Positions 1 through 7,489 of a DNA stretch of 32,505 nucleotides are shown piece by piece; the first letter of the stretch is position 1; the number at the start of each line of letters is the position of its first letter. The notes below the pieces were generated by a model. It was not told the origin of the DNA. It saw only the letters and a program-made list of their open reading frames with translations, and ran no database searches. The position numbers were made by a program, and so were the translations under genes. The DNA is from Chloroflexota bacterium (lineage in GTDB: Bacteria > Chloroflexota > Anaerolineae > Anaerolineales > UBA4823): the NCBI GenBank assembly GCA_012516075.1, contig JAAYXE010000115.1:1-32505 (forward strand), read 5' to 3'.

Positions 1-115
1 ATAGCCTTCTCTCGCCCCCCGCCCGGAAAAAATGGCGATAAGGCGCCGGATGGCCCATGTGGATCCGCCGGCGGGTTTTTCCTGCGCTGCTGCCGTTTTG
101 ATCTTCATGTTCACT
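1..115 (-). CDS. N-terminal part of an unidentified protein, cut by the left edge
   Basis: An open frame runs leftwards without a stop from about 115 (GTG) or 109 (ATG) to base 1, giving roughly 36 to 38 residues that begin MKIKTAAAQEKPAGG if the ATG is used. It is basic and hydrophilic at first, then has a short hydrophobic run (RRLIAIFSG). It starts 43 nt after the stop of the G5/3D gene on the same strand, and a purine-rich AGGAGAG lies upstream, somewhat closer to the GTG than to the ATG. The tight spacing suggests an operon with that gene. I do not recognise the family from so short a piece, and the frame could be chance. Confidence 0.4.
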
Positions 116-158
116 GTGCTGGCTTCTCTCCTGGGGAAAACAGGGCTGCGTACCGGTC

Positions 159-1418
159 TCAGGGCAGGATCCACATAAAGTTGCTGGGAACGGGGGTTAG
201 AAAATACACGGTGACCCACTGGTGCCAGGAAACATAATCCTCTTCGCTGTACCCAAGGTCAATCCAGTAGCGACCGGGGATTCCTCCGCCCGTATCGGCG
301 ACGATACCTACACCATAGCCGGGTACGTAAACCCGGTCTCCACAGGTGTAGCGGCACCAGAAATTGGTCATGGCGACGACGCCTTTCTTTAAAGTGTGAC
401 CCAAGGCGGTATAGTCGTCGCAGCGGTCTTTAAAAATGCGGCAGGGTGAATAGGACGTGGCGTACATGGGCACCGCCCGCCAGTATTCGATCGGGCCGTC
501 GGGAGTGTCCAGCGTGCGGATAACGATTTTGGTGCCGTAACCAACGACGCGCTTCCGGGGTTCTTTAGCCACCCATTCAGCTTCCACGCTCTGAATCACT
601 TCCTTCCCGTCTTCATAACGCACACGGATGCGGCGCGCGATGATGCCCAGTTCCCCTTCCTGAAGGACCTCTCTCTTATCCAGTTCTACTTCCGGGGCCG
701 GCTGCAGCTCGGTTTCGTAGGGCAGGGGTTCCTGCTCAATGACGATTTTTTCCTGAACCCGAACCAGGCGAATTTGACCGTCTTCTGGGAGTAGACTTTG
801 TGCAGATGGTTCGGTATAATCCATTCCTTGAAGAGAAAAGCCGGCCTCTGCAAGGGCATCACCGACAGTCGAAGCGGAAGTGCGCACCGTTTTTTCACCA
901 TCTGCGTATCGAATGGTGATCACTCTTGAACGCTGCAAAGCTGCTTCGATCGGGCCATCGAGAGGGGTGGATGCGGGCGGATCCAGCCGGTCGGCTGCAA
1001 AAAGAGGGATATCCATCTCATGCAGGGCATGGCCCAGCGTGGGCGCCGAAGAGTAAAACACAATCTCTTCAGAATCGATCGCTAATTCGATTTTGACGGC
1101 TCGACGTATCTGAAAGTGGTAAAAGCCGGCGTCTTTTAACTCGCGTTCAGGATCAACGGGCTGGCCGTGAAGTAAAAGCCGGTCTTCCGGCTGCAGAGAC
1201 AGCCCGGCCTGATCAAGATAGTCGGCCGGCAGCCGGCTCTCACTGGCGAGTGTGTATGTGTTGTCTCCGTCGATAATGGTCACCTGTACAGTCTCTGGGG
1301 TGGGCGTGTCTGCAGGGTTGCCCTGCGCAGAAGCGGCACGACCGGAGATCAACCCCAGAATGAGCAGCGCCAAAACAGTGAGGACCAGCCCTACCGGTCT
1401 GATCAAGTGCTTTTTCAT
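159..1418 (-). CDS. Secreted G5 and 3D-domain protein (YabE-like)
   Basis: A 419-residue exported protein with a signal peptide or N-terminal anchor (residues about 7-32). Two ubiquitin-like DUF348 modules follow (about 107-150 and 164-212), then a G5 domain (about 222-298) and a C-terminal 3D domain (about 318-407). This architecture is that of YabE-type proteins, in which the 3D domain is a double-psi beta-barrel related to lytic transglycosylase folds and acts on or binds the cell wall. Two of the three signature aspartates are visible (VADTGG, D375; WIDLGY, D387). The position of the first is occupied by Thr in VAMTNFWCR. The region also has four cysteines (C326, C333, C355, C359), which could form disulfides. 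No clear ribosome-binding site precedes the ATG. Enzymatic activity is therefore uncertain. Confidence 0.82.
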   Translation of the reverse strand: MKKHLIRPVGLVLTVLALLILGLISGRAASAQGNPADTPTPETVQVTIIDGDNTYTLASESRLPADYLDQAGLSLQPEDRLLLHGQPVDPERELKDAGFYHFQIRRAVKIELAIDSEEIVFYSSAPTLGHALHEMDIPLFAADRLDPPASTPLDGPIEAALQRSRVITIRYADGEKTVRTSASTVGDALAEAGFSLQGMDYTEPSAQSLLPEDGQIRLVRVQEKIVIEQEPLPYETELQPAPEVELDKREVLQEGELGIIARRIRVRYEDGKEVIQSVEAEWVAKEPRKRVVGYGTKIVIRTLDTPDGPIEYWRAVPMYATSYSPCRIFKDRCDDYTALGHTLKKGVVAMTNFWCRYTCGDRVYVPGYGVGIVADTGGGIPGRYWIDLGYSEEDYVSWHQWVTVYFLTPVPSNFMWILP

Positions 1419-1592
1419 AGGCGGTTATTCTAACAGATTTGTTTGGGCTGGGATTTCACATAAGGTTTCACATAAATCGTGATTTAGTGGAGAAATGAAC
1501 CAAAAAGAGGGTTAAAAATGCCAAAATAATTCTAAATTTCAAACTGGCAATTCTTTGATAAGATTATACACATCTGAGAATGCGGCGGAAAA

Positions 1593-1618
1593 TGTAACAA
1601 AGTTCAGTTTTTTACGTT
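1593..1618 (+). promoter_or_regulatory. Candidate ECF-type promoter before the sigma factor gene
   Basis: TGTAAC, 16 nt, then CGTT. The same layout (TGTAAC, 16 nt, CGTA) occurs before the 86-residue gene, and a looser version (GGTACT, 16 nt, CGAC) before the TadE/Calx-beta operon. Autoregulation is typical of ECF sigma factors. Against it, the predicted start would leave a leader of only about 10 nt before the ATG. This is inference from three short matches. Confidence 0.25.
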
Positions 1619-1634
1619 CAATAGGATAGAGTTA

Positions 1635-2225
1635 ATGCCGGATTGGCAGGAAACGGACCAGCGAGTCCTGGACGAAGATCATCAGTACGATCTTCTACTC
1701 ATACAAAAGATTCAGGATGGCGATACAGACGCCTTTGGAGACCTGTACGAACGCTACTACACACCGGTTTTCCGGTTTGTCTGTTCTCGATTGGGCAGTC
1801 AGCTGGATGCGGAAGACCTGGTCGCCGAAATATTCGTTCGCGTCTGGCGTTCTCTGCCTGGATACAAGCAGCAGGGCGCTCCGTTTGTCGCCTATCTGTT
1901 TCGTATTGCCAGAAACGCGCTGATCGACCATTTCCGGCGAAACCGGCACTACAAGAACGAGACATCGCTGGAAGATACGATTGCCAGCGATGGAAGACCT
2001 GGTCCCGCGGATATGGTGTTGGTGAGCCTGCAGAACGAGGAGGTACGGCAGGTTCTGGAGAGTTTAAGAGACGATTATCGAACTGTACTGGAATTACGGT
2101 TTTTTGCTGAACTTTCGCCGGAAGAGACGGCGGAGGTGATGAAAAAATCACCGGGCGCCGTGCGGGTGCTGCAGCATAGGGCACTGGTGGCTCTCAGAAA
2201 ACAGTTGGATCATAAAAGGCCATGA
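1635..2225 (+). CDS. ECF-type RNA polymerase sigma factor
   Basis: A 196-residue sigma-70 family protein with region 2 at about residues 20-100 (LYERYYTPVFRFV, then DAEDLVAEIFVRVW, the core-binding helix, and FRIARNALIDHFR) and region 4 at about 135-190 (LRDDYRTVLELRF, then SPEETAEVM and GAVRVLQHRAL, the helix-turn-helix that reads the -35 element). The spacing and length fit the ECF group; no region 1 or 3 is present. The ATG is preceded by AGGA 8 nt upstream. Its stop overlaps the start of the DUF5667-type membrane protein gene (ATGA), so the two are translationally coupled. That neighbour is a plausible membrane-bound partner or anti-sigma factor. The genes it controls are not known; the surface-protein operon downstream is a reasonable guess. 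Confidence 0.93.
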   Translation: MPDWQETDQRVLDEDHQYDLLLIQKIQDGDTDAFGDLYERYYTPVFRFVCSRLGSQLDAEDLVAEIFVRVWRSLPGYKQQGAPFVAYLFRIARNALIDHFRRNRHYKNETSLEDTIASDGRPGPADMVLVSLQNEEVRQVLESLRDDYRTVLELRFFAELSPEETAEVMKKSPGAVRVLQHRALVALRKQLDHKRP

Positions 2226-3679
2226 TGAACGCATCATCGAACAATATCGACCGGTTAATTGAAACCTGCCTGAATATGATCCAGTATGAACGGATAGACA
2301 TCGAGACCGTTCTGAGCCGTTATCCGGATCATGCTGACGAACTCCGGCCTGTTCTTGAAGCTGCATTATGGATTCAGGAACAGCGCGATAAATTTGACCC
2401 CCGGCCGGGCGTGATGCGCGCCTCCAAGGCCAGAGTTTTGAATCAGATCAGGCAGGAACAGGCCGCCCGGTCGCTTCCTGCGGATGAACCGGCAGAGCGC
2501 GGCTTTTTCTGGGGGCTTCCCTGGCTTGACCAGAAGATGCATACGCTGCGCACCGCTTTTACCATTTTGCTGATCGCATTCCTCGTGGTCAGCACCAGCA
2601 GCGTTGCTCTGGCCTCCGCCGGCGCTATCCCGGGCGATTCCTTATATCCATTAAAACTGGGCCTGGAGGAAGCTGCGCTGGCCGTGACCCCTTCTGAAGC
2701 AGGAGATGCCCAGCTGCGCATCGATTTTGCCCAGCGCCGCCTGAGGGAGATCCAGATGCTCACCCTCGAGGGGCGCTATGATTACATTCCCAGCGCGGTC
2801 CAGAACTTCGAGGCCCAGGTTCAGGACGCTGTCAAGACGCTCAGCACGGTTGCCAGCAACGACCCCAAGCAGGCCGAGATGCTGGCCCAGTCTCTGCAAA
2901 ATACGCTGGCGGACCAGACGGAGATGATCATCATCCTCTCCAACGTGGTGCCCCAGCATACGCGCTCCGAGCTGAAGCGCGTGGAAGAAGTTTCAGAAAG
3001 CGGGCAGGACGCGGCGCGCAGAGTGCTGAGAGCTGCCGAGCGGGCGGATTCGCTTCCGCCCACACCTACCAGCCAGTCGGGCGGTTTCTCATTCTCCACT
3101 CCGCTTCCCACTTCAACGCTGCGCCTGCCGACCGGGCCGGCGGCCGGAGGCAGGACCACACCGGTTCCCACTCGAACCGACGAACCGACCAGTACGCCGC
3201 CGCTTGCATCGTACCCGATGCGCCCGACCTCGACACTGCGTCCGTTCATCCCAACGCCGCTGTCGACGCCCACCAGCGCTCCGCTCCTGCCGACCGAGCC
3301 CTTCGGTCCGCCCACGCTGACGCCGCGCATTCCGACGAATACACCGCGGCCGACCGAAACTCCGACCGATACGCCGGTGCCTACGGCGACGGATACGCCT
3401 ACCCCGACTCCGACACTGACGGATACACCTTCTGCAACGCCGACCGACACCGCAACACCGACCCCAACGCTGACGCCTTCCGAGACACCTTCGGTGACGC
3501 CGTCGGGGACTCCCTCCGCAACGCCATCCGGCTCCCAATCACCGGATACACCGGTACCCACGCGGACTGATACGCCAACCCAGGATGTTCAGGATCCGAC
3601 CGTACCGGATACCGTCGTCGATGAGACGGTAACGCCGGAACCCGAGACGCCGGAACCGGAGAGTACACCCTCGCCCTGA
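2222..3679 (+). CDS. DUF5667-type membrane protein with Thr/Pro-rich tail, putative sigma partner
   Basis: A 485-residue protein coupled by a 4-nt overlap to the ECF sigma factor. Residues about 8-80 form a soluble N-terminal domain (IDRLIETCLNMI, LSRYPDHADELRPVLEAA). One transmembrane segment follows at about 111-133, and then a helical extracytoplasmic domain (about 134-270, beginning GAIPGDSLYPLKLGLEEA) matching the DUF5667 pattern common in Chloroflexota and Actinobacteria. From about 277 to the end the sequence is almost wholly Thr, Pro, Ser and acidic residues, like a wall-spanning or glycosylated stalk. The topology (cytoplasmic N-terminus, external C-terminus) and the coupling to a sigma gene suggest an anti-sigma or signal-transmitting role. 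This is inference: no zinc-binding anti-sigma motif (HxxxCxxC) is present. A strong terminator follows. Confidence 0.85.
   Translation: MMNASSNNIDRLIETCLNMIQYERIDIETVLSRYPDHADELRPVLEAALWIQEQRDKFDPRPGVMRASKARVLNQIRQEQAARSLPADEPAERGFFWGLPWLDQKMHTLRTAFTILLIAFLVVSTSSVALASAGAIPGDSLYPLKLGLEEAALAVTPSEAGDAQLRIDFAQRRLREIQMLTLEGRYDYIPSAVQNFEAQVQDAVKTLSTVASNDPKQAEMLAQSLQNTLADQTEMIIILSNVVPQHTRSELKRVEEVSESGQDAARRVLRAAERADSLPPTPTSQSGGFSFSTPLPTSTLRLPTGPAAGGRTTPVPTRTDEPTSTPPLASYPMRPTSTLRPFIPTPLSTPTSAPLLPTEPFGPPTLTPRIPTNTPRPTETPTDTPVPTATDTPTPTPTLTDTPSATPTDTATPTPTLTPSETPSVTPSGTPSATPSGSQSPDTPVPTRTDTPTQDVQDPTVPDTVVDETVTPEPETPEPESTPSP
3050..3676 (+). repeat. Low-complexity Thr/Pro codon repeat region
   Basis: This coding stretch is a degenerate run of ACN and CCN codons with frequent GAT/GAC (TPTPT, TDTPT, SATPT). 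It encodes the external tail of the DUF5667-type protein. Copies are not exact, so it is not a simple tandem array. The opposite strand shows long open frames rich in Val and Gly here only because of this composition. Confidence 0.8.
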
Positions 3680-3710
3680 AGCGCGCAAAGCTTCCTGGCC
3701 AGATGATCTC

Positions 3711-3744
3711 AAACCGGGATGCGCAGAGCTGCATCCCGGTTTTT
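3711..3744 (+). terminator. Intrinsic terminator after the DUF5667-type gene
   Basis: Perfect 12-bp inverted repeat (AAACCGGGATGC and GCATCCCGGTTT) around an 8-nt loop. The T-run begins within the 3' arm, giving a GC-rich hairpin with a T-tract 32 nt after the stop codon. Confidence 0.9.
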
Positions 3745-3785
3745 GCTTTTATCAATGAAGTTTTTGAAAAAAACGATAAATATAT

Positions 3786-3811
3786 TGTAACAGGATCGAC
3801 GTTTCTGCGTA
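3786..3811 (+). promoter_or_regulatory. Candidate ECF-type promoter or shared upstream element, copy 1
   Basis: TGTAAC, 16 nt, CGTA, 82 nt before the 86-residue gene. Within it lies ATCGACGTTT (3795-3804) followed by CTGCG. The same decamer, with ACTGCG after it, occurs at 4248-4257 upstream of the surface-protein operon. Repetition of a 10-mer plus similar flanks at two neighbouring leaders suggests a common regulatory site; which protein binds is unknown. Confidence 0.35.
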
Positions 3812-3892
3812 TTTCTTTCCGAAACCAATAACCCATTACGGCATTCAGCAAAGCCTTCATCACGCCCGCACTGACTGCTTGAGGAACCGTTA

Positions 3893-4153
3893 ATGGCACA
3901 AGACCCATCAGAATACAATTCCATTCTGCAGCTCTGCCTTGACAGGCTGCAGAGAGAGCACCTGCCAATCGACGAAATCTTAACCTGTTTTCCCGACTGC
4001 TCGGATGTGCTGCGCCCACAGCTTGAAGCTGCTTACTGGTTGATCAGGCATAAAGAAGCTTTTACGCCCCCTGAGGAGAGCAAAGAACAGGTCCGCCAGC
4101 GCCTTAGGAGGCTGCTGCGGCCGGATTTCTGTATCGCGAACAACCATAAATAA
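3893..4153 (+). CDS. Stand-alone paralogue of the N-terminal domain of the DUF5667-type protein
   Basis: An 86-residue soluble protein with no signal or membrane segment. It aligns along nearly its whole length with residues about 8-75 of the 485-residue protein upstream: ILQLCLDRLQREHLPIDEIL against LIETCLNMIQYERIDIETVL, CFPDCSDVLRPQLEAAYWL against RYPDHADELRPVLEAALWI, and EQVRQRLRRL against ARVLNQIRQE. It has a good ribosome-binding site (GAGGAA, 6 nt spacer) and sits between two intrinsic terminators, so it is probably a separate transcription unit. I infer a gene-duplication product carrying only the cytoplasmic domain. If that domain contacts the sigma factor, this small protein could compete with the membrane protein or bind sigma in solution. 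It could also be a relic. Confidence 0.8.
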   Translation: MAQDPSEYNSILQLCLDRLQREHLPIDEILTCFPDCSDVLRPQLEAAYWLIRHKEAFTPPEESKEQVRQRLRRLLRPDFCIANNHK

Positions 4154-4174
4154 ATCACTATTGGCAGATTGGAG

Positions 4175-4212
4175 AGCCCGCCAGGTTGAGATCTACCTGA
4201 GCGGGCTTTTTT
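4175..4212 (+). terminator. Intrinsic terminator after the 86-residue gene
   Basis: Two-part hairpin: AGCCCGC pairs with GCGGGCT and, inside it, CAGGT pairs with ACCTG. It is followed directly by a run of six T. It lies 22 nt after the stop. Confidence 0.92.
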
Positions 4213-4239
4213 CTTCTTTTCCCGGTGTGTTAGGAATTT

Positions 4240-4265
4240 GGTACTAAATCGACGTTTACTGCGAC
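4240..4265 (+). promoter_or_regulatory. Shared upstream element, copy 2, before the surface-protein operon
   Basis: GGTACT, 16 nt, CGAC, containing ATCGACGTTT (4248-4257) followed by ACTGCG, the same decamer as at 3795-3804. It starts 28 nt after the terminator and 194 nt before the first gene of the operon. The rest of the leader (4270-4433) is AT-rich, with no second element I can support. Confidence 0.35.
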
Positions 4266-4433
4266 TCTTTTCGTGGGGGTTATCCGTCATTCTATATATG
4301 AAATACTTTATACGAAAAATCGATAGCTAAAAATAAATATTGTAATTATCCGCACGTTTTCTTCTCATTATTCGTGTAAACACATTTCTAATATCTGTAT
4401 AACCTGACAGCCGGCATCACAGGATCGCGATCG

Positions 4434-7400
4434 ATGAGCCATCACCGCACGTCTATTTCACCATGCAAAAAGGGTCAGGGTATGGCAGAATTTGCCCTTA
4501 TTCTGCCGCTGCTGCTCCTGCTCATTTTTGCCGTCTTCGAGTTTGGGCGCCTGCTGTTTGTTTACGCCGCTGTGCATACCGCGCGCCGCGAGGCGGCCCG
4601 CTACGGCACGGCAGCCGGCGATATTGGGGATCTGAACGCCAGCCCGCGCTATATCGACTGCGCCGGGATCCGCGCCGCGGGCATGCGGGTCGGCAGCCTG
4701 GCTGGAATCAGCAGTTCGGATATCACCATTCAATACGATCACGGCCCAACAGAAAGCAACCCGAACCCCGCTGCCTTTACCACCTGCGAAGCGATCACCT
4801 CTCCGGGCGATATTCAGCAGGGTGATCGCATTGTGGTTGAGACCTCGGTAGTGTACCGTCCGGTGGTGCCGCTCCCCTTTGTCGAGACACTGAATATCAG
4901 CGCTCGCTCCAGCCGCACGATTGTTAAAGATATCGCCATCCGGGGCGGTGGCAATTACGGCAGCACACCGCAGGTTTGCTTTGATTCTTCCGCCTCATCA
5001 ATCGATGAAGGCGGTGGTACCGCAAGAATTCCCGTTGTTCTACAGGGAGCTTCCGCCGGTTCCGAGGCGGTTACTGCAACGTTCCAGGTGCTGGGCGGCA
5101 CAGCGGACGCCGGGGACTACCACGTTGGCTCAACCACAGTGACATTCCCACCTGGCAGCCCCGCGGGGAGCATCCGCTATGCATCCGTGACGATTATTGA
5201 CGATGCGATCTTCGAAGAGGAAGAAGATTTCAGTGTCTGGCTGATCGACGCCGACAATGCGGAGCGCTGTCTGTCTCCGCTGGAACATACGCTGACGATT
5301 ATCGATAATGACCCGCCGTTAATCACCTTTACAGCTGCATCCAGCCAGATCCGCGAGACTGACGGGGCCCTGCAGATCGATTTTGAGCTGCGGCACCCGG
5401 ATACCGGCGCCGTGGTTGTCACGCCGCGCGACATCCCGGTGAATATCAGCGTCGATGCCAGCATAAGCAGTGCTGTTCAGGGGATGGATTTCACCCTGCT
5501 CGCTCACTCGCTGACCATCCCCAGGGGCAGCAGCGGAGGTTTTGTCACGCTGGTGCCGGTGGATGATGATCTGTATGAACTGGACGAAACGGCAGTACTG
5601 AACATTTCTTCTCCTCTTGCCGACCCGGGGCCGGTTACATCTCATGAGGTCACGATGACCAGCGATGATTCCATGCCGCTGGTCCGCTTTGTGAAGGCCG
5701 AATCGTATGCACCGGAAAAGAATACCAGCGTCGATGTGGAAGTCCAGCTCATCCACCCGGTAACGGGTGCGGCCGCACCATCCGGTGTGGATACCCGCGT
5801 GCATTTTTCAACTTCGGGCACGGCGACCAATGGTTTCGATTACACCACCTCACCCAGCCCCATCTATATACCGGCTGGTGCCACCAGTGCCAGCATCCGG
5901 GCTGCGATCCGGGCCGATGCAGAACCAGAAGATGAGGAAACTGCCGTCTTCGACCTGGTTTCAGCCGATCATGCGGTGGTTGGCGAACCGCACCAGCACA
6001 CCCTGTACATCTCCAATTACATGGTCTCTTTCCAGTATGAACGCCAGCAGGTGAGGGAGACGCCGGGTGGGATAGAAGTTTCCGTTCCGGTCCAAGTGAG
6101 CGGGTCGCCCAGCAGACCCGTGCAGGTGAACCTGGTCGTCAGCGGAACAGCCACTGGCGGACAGGATTACCGCATCAGTTATCCGGCGGATGGCCTGCTG
6201 GAGATCCCGGTCGGGCAGATGGCGGCTGCTGTCCGGCTGCAGGTGCTGGATGATGCCCTCGATGAGAATACGGAAACCATCATCCTCACGCTGAAAGATT
6301 CACTCAACGCCGGCATTGACGCCCCTTCTGTTCATACCATTGAGATCCAGGACGATGATGAACCGCCGGCAGTCTACTTTACAACCGGCAGCACCACCGC
6401 AGGCGAGGCGGACGGCGTCGTCCAGCTGGTTGTACAGCTCAGCGCGCCCTCCGGCAGGCAGGTGACTGTGCCCGTGGTGACGGGTGGAACAGCTATCCGC
6501 GGCAGCAGCGCCGATTACACGCTGGTCCCGGGTGGTGGTTCGATCACCTTCCAGCCCGGAGAAACGCAGGCCGTGCTGGAGATCCATCTGAAAGACGATA
6601 ACCTGTACGAGGCGGATGAGACCATCATACTTGATCTGGGCACGCCGGTGGGAGCCGTGCTCGGGGCGGTGAAGCGACATGTGCTGACCATTAAGGATAA
6701 CGACGAGATCCCCAGGGTGTGGTTCACCGCCTCTGAACAGATTGTGGACGAATCTGCCGGGGAAGTCAGCGTTGGTCTGCAGCTCGACCGGGTTTCTGCC
6801 TTACCGGTAAAGGTTCCGCTGCATATTCGCCATGATTCCACCCTGGCTGCGGGCAGTGATTATGGATCCGTACCCGCTGAGGTCACCATTCCAGCCGGCA
6901 AGACGACGGCAACGTTCAAAATCAGCATTAACGATGACCACATCCCGGAAGCGAGTGAACGGCTGATTCTGGTGATGGGCGAGCCGCAAAATGCTGTGCG
7001 CCGCAGCATTCCGGAGGAGCATACCGTCTGGGTGACGGATAATGACCAGATTCAATGTCAGGAAATGTACCCCACCGGACCGCTCTCCCTGACGGGTAAA
7101 TCAGGGCCGATGAAATACAGCACCTATTTCACCAATCTGGGCAGCGAAGATGTCTTCATCACGCAGGTCAACCTGGGCTGGGTGATTAAGAATGGGGCAG
7201 GGAGCAACGAAGAGATCAAATTGACCAGCATCGCCCTGGGGGACCGCATTATCTGGGATGGGTCTTCTGATCCGAAGAAAACTCCGGTTTCGATCCCCGT
7301 GCTTTCAACCGGGAGCCTGTTGAACGAAGGTAACAACTACCTGACCCTGAATTTCTACAATTTCGCCGGTAATCATGTCAAACTCGAGCGGCTGACACAC

Positions 7401-7457
7401 CTCACGGTGAGGCTGTCGAACGACTGCTCGATGAGCTGGAATGTACATCAACGATAG
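4434..7457 (+). CDS. TadE-type pseudopilin fused to six Calx-beta repeats
   Basis: A 1007-residue protein. Residues 14-60 are a TadE-like N-terminus: KKGQGMAEF has Gly at -1 and Glu at +5 relative to a prepilin-peptidase-like site, then a hydrophobic helix (ALILPLLLLLIFAVFEFGRL) and HTARREAARYG, typical of TadE. Residues about 60-170 are the usual TadE periplasmic part. Six Calx-beta repeats follow, each about 110-120 residues: about 181-294, 296-414, 416-530, 531-645, 646-760 and 761-872. Each has the GTA...DY motif or a variant of it, and four of the six end in a D(N/D)D-type acidic motif. These domains bind calcium and form extended adhesive stalks. A further beta-rich domain (about 873-1007, with C874 and C999) ends the protein. 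It is the first of four closely spaced genes (32, 25 and 36 nt apart). An AGGA lies 9 nt before the ATG. A surface-exposed, pilus-associated adhesin is likely; the target is unknown. Confidence 0.88.
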   Translation: MSHHRTSISPCKKGQGMAEFALILPLLLLLIFAVFEFGRLLFVYAAVHTARREAARYGTAAGDIGDLNASPRYIDCAGIRAAGMRVGSLAGISSSDITIQYDHGPTESNPNPAAFTTCEAITSPGDIQQGDRIVVETSVVYRPVVPLPFVETLNISARSSRTIVKDIAIRGGGNYGSTPQVCFDSSASSIDEGGGTARIPVVLQGASAGSEAVTATFQVLGGTADAGDYHVGSTTVTFPPGSPAGSIRYASVTIIDDAIFEEEEDFSVWLIDADNAERCLSPLEHTLTIIDNDPPLITFTAASSQIRETDGALQIDFELRHPDTGAVVVTPRDIPVNISVDASISSAVQGMDFTLLAHSLTIPRGSSGGFVTLVPVDDDLYELDETAVLNISSPLADPGPVTSHEVTMTSDDSMPLVRFVKAESYAPEKNTSVDVEVQLIHPVTGAAAPSGVDTRVHFSTSGTATNGFDYTTSPSPIYIPAGATSASIRAAIRADAEPEDEETAVFDLVSADHAVVGEPHQHTLYISNYMVSFQYERQQVRETPGGIEVSVPVQVSGSPSRPVQVNLVVSGTATGGQDYRISYPADGLLEIPVGQMAAAVRLQVLDDALDENTETIILTLKDSLNAGIDAPSVHTIEIQDDDEPPAVYFTTGSTTAGEADGVVQLVVQLSAPSGRQVTVPVVTGGTAIRGSSADYTLVPGGGSITFQPGETQAVLEIHLKDDNLYEADETIILDLGTPVGAVLGAVKRHVLTIKDNDEIPRVWFTASEQIVDESAGEVSVGLQLDRVSALPVKVPLHIRHDSTLAAGSDYGSVPAEVTIPAGKTTATFKISINDDHIPEASERLILVMGEPQNAVRRSIPEEHTVWVTDNDQIQCQEMYPTGPLSLTGKSGPMKYSTYFTNLGSEDVFITQVNLGWVIKNGAGSNEEIKLTSIALGDRIIWDGSSDPKKTPVSIPVLSTGSLLNEGNNYLTLNFYNFAGNHVKLERLTHLTVRLSNDCSMSWNVHQR
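4974..7049 (+). repeat. Six consecutive Calx-beta domain repeats (protein level)
   Basis: Recurring unit: strand, GTA.G.DY, PAG/PRG-type turn, DD..(Y/F)E..E(D/E)..., then HT(L/I)...DND(P/E)P. Repeats are divergent in DNA (no long identical tracts), so this is an old expansion and not a recent slippage event. Acidic ends such as DNDPP, DDDEPP and DNDEIP are the calcium-binding turns expected of the family. The third repeat ends in ISNYM and lacks the acids. Confidence 0.8.
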
Positions 7458-7489
7458 GTTGAAAACCAAACTGTTTACTGGAGATCATC

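Noticed and set aside
1542..1570. Standard sigma-70 promoter before the ECF sigma gene
   Set aside because: A TATACA is present at 1565-1570 but no acceptable -35 lies at 16-18 nt; not strong enough to report as a feature.
2821..3561. Long minus-strand open frame rich in Val and Gly
   Set aside because: It lies opposite the Thr/Pro coding region; its length is a by-product of the ACN/CCN codon run. No start signal, no plausible protein.
3050..3676. Possible tandem array or CRISPR-like region
   Set aside because: The units are not exact, there is no constant repeat-spacer pattern, and the reading frame is open throughout as a Thr/Pro tail.
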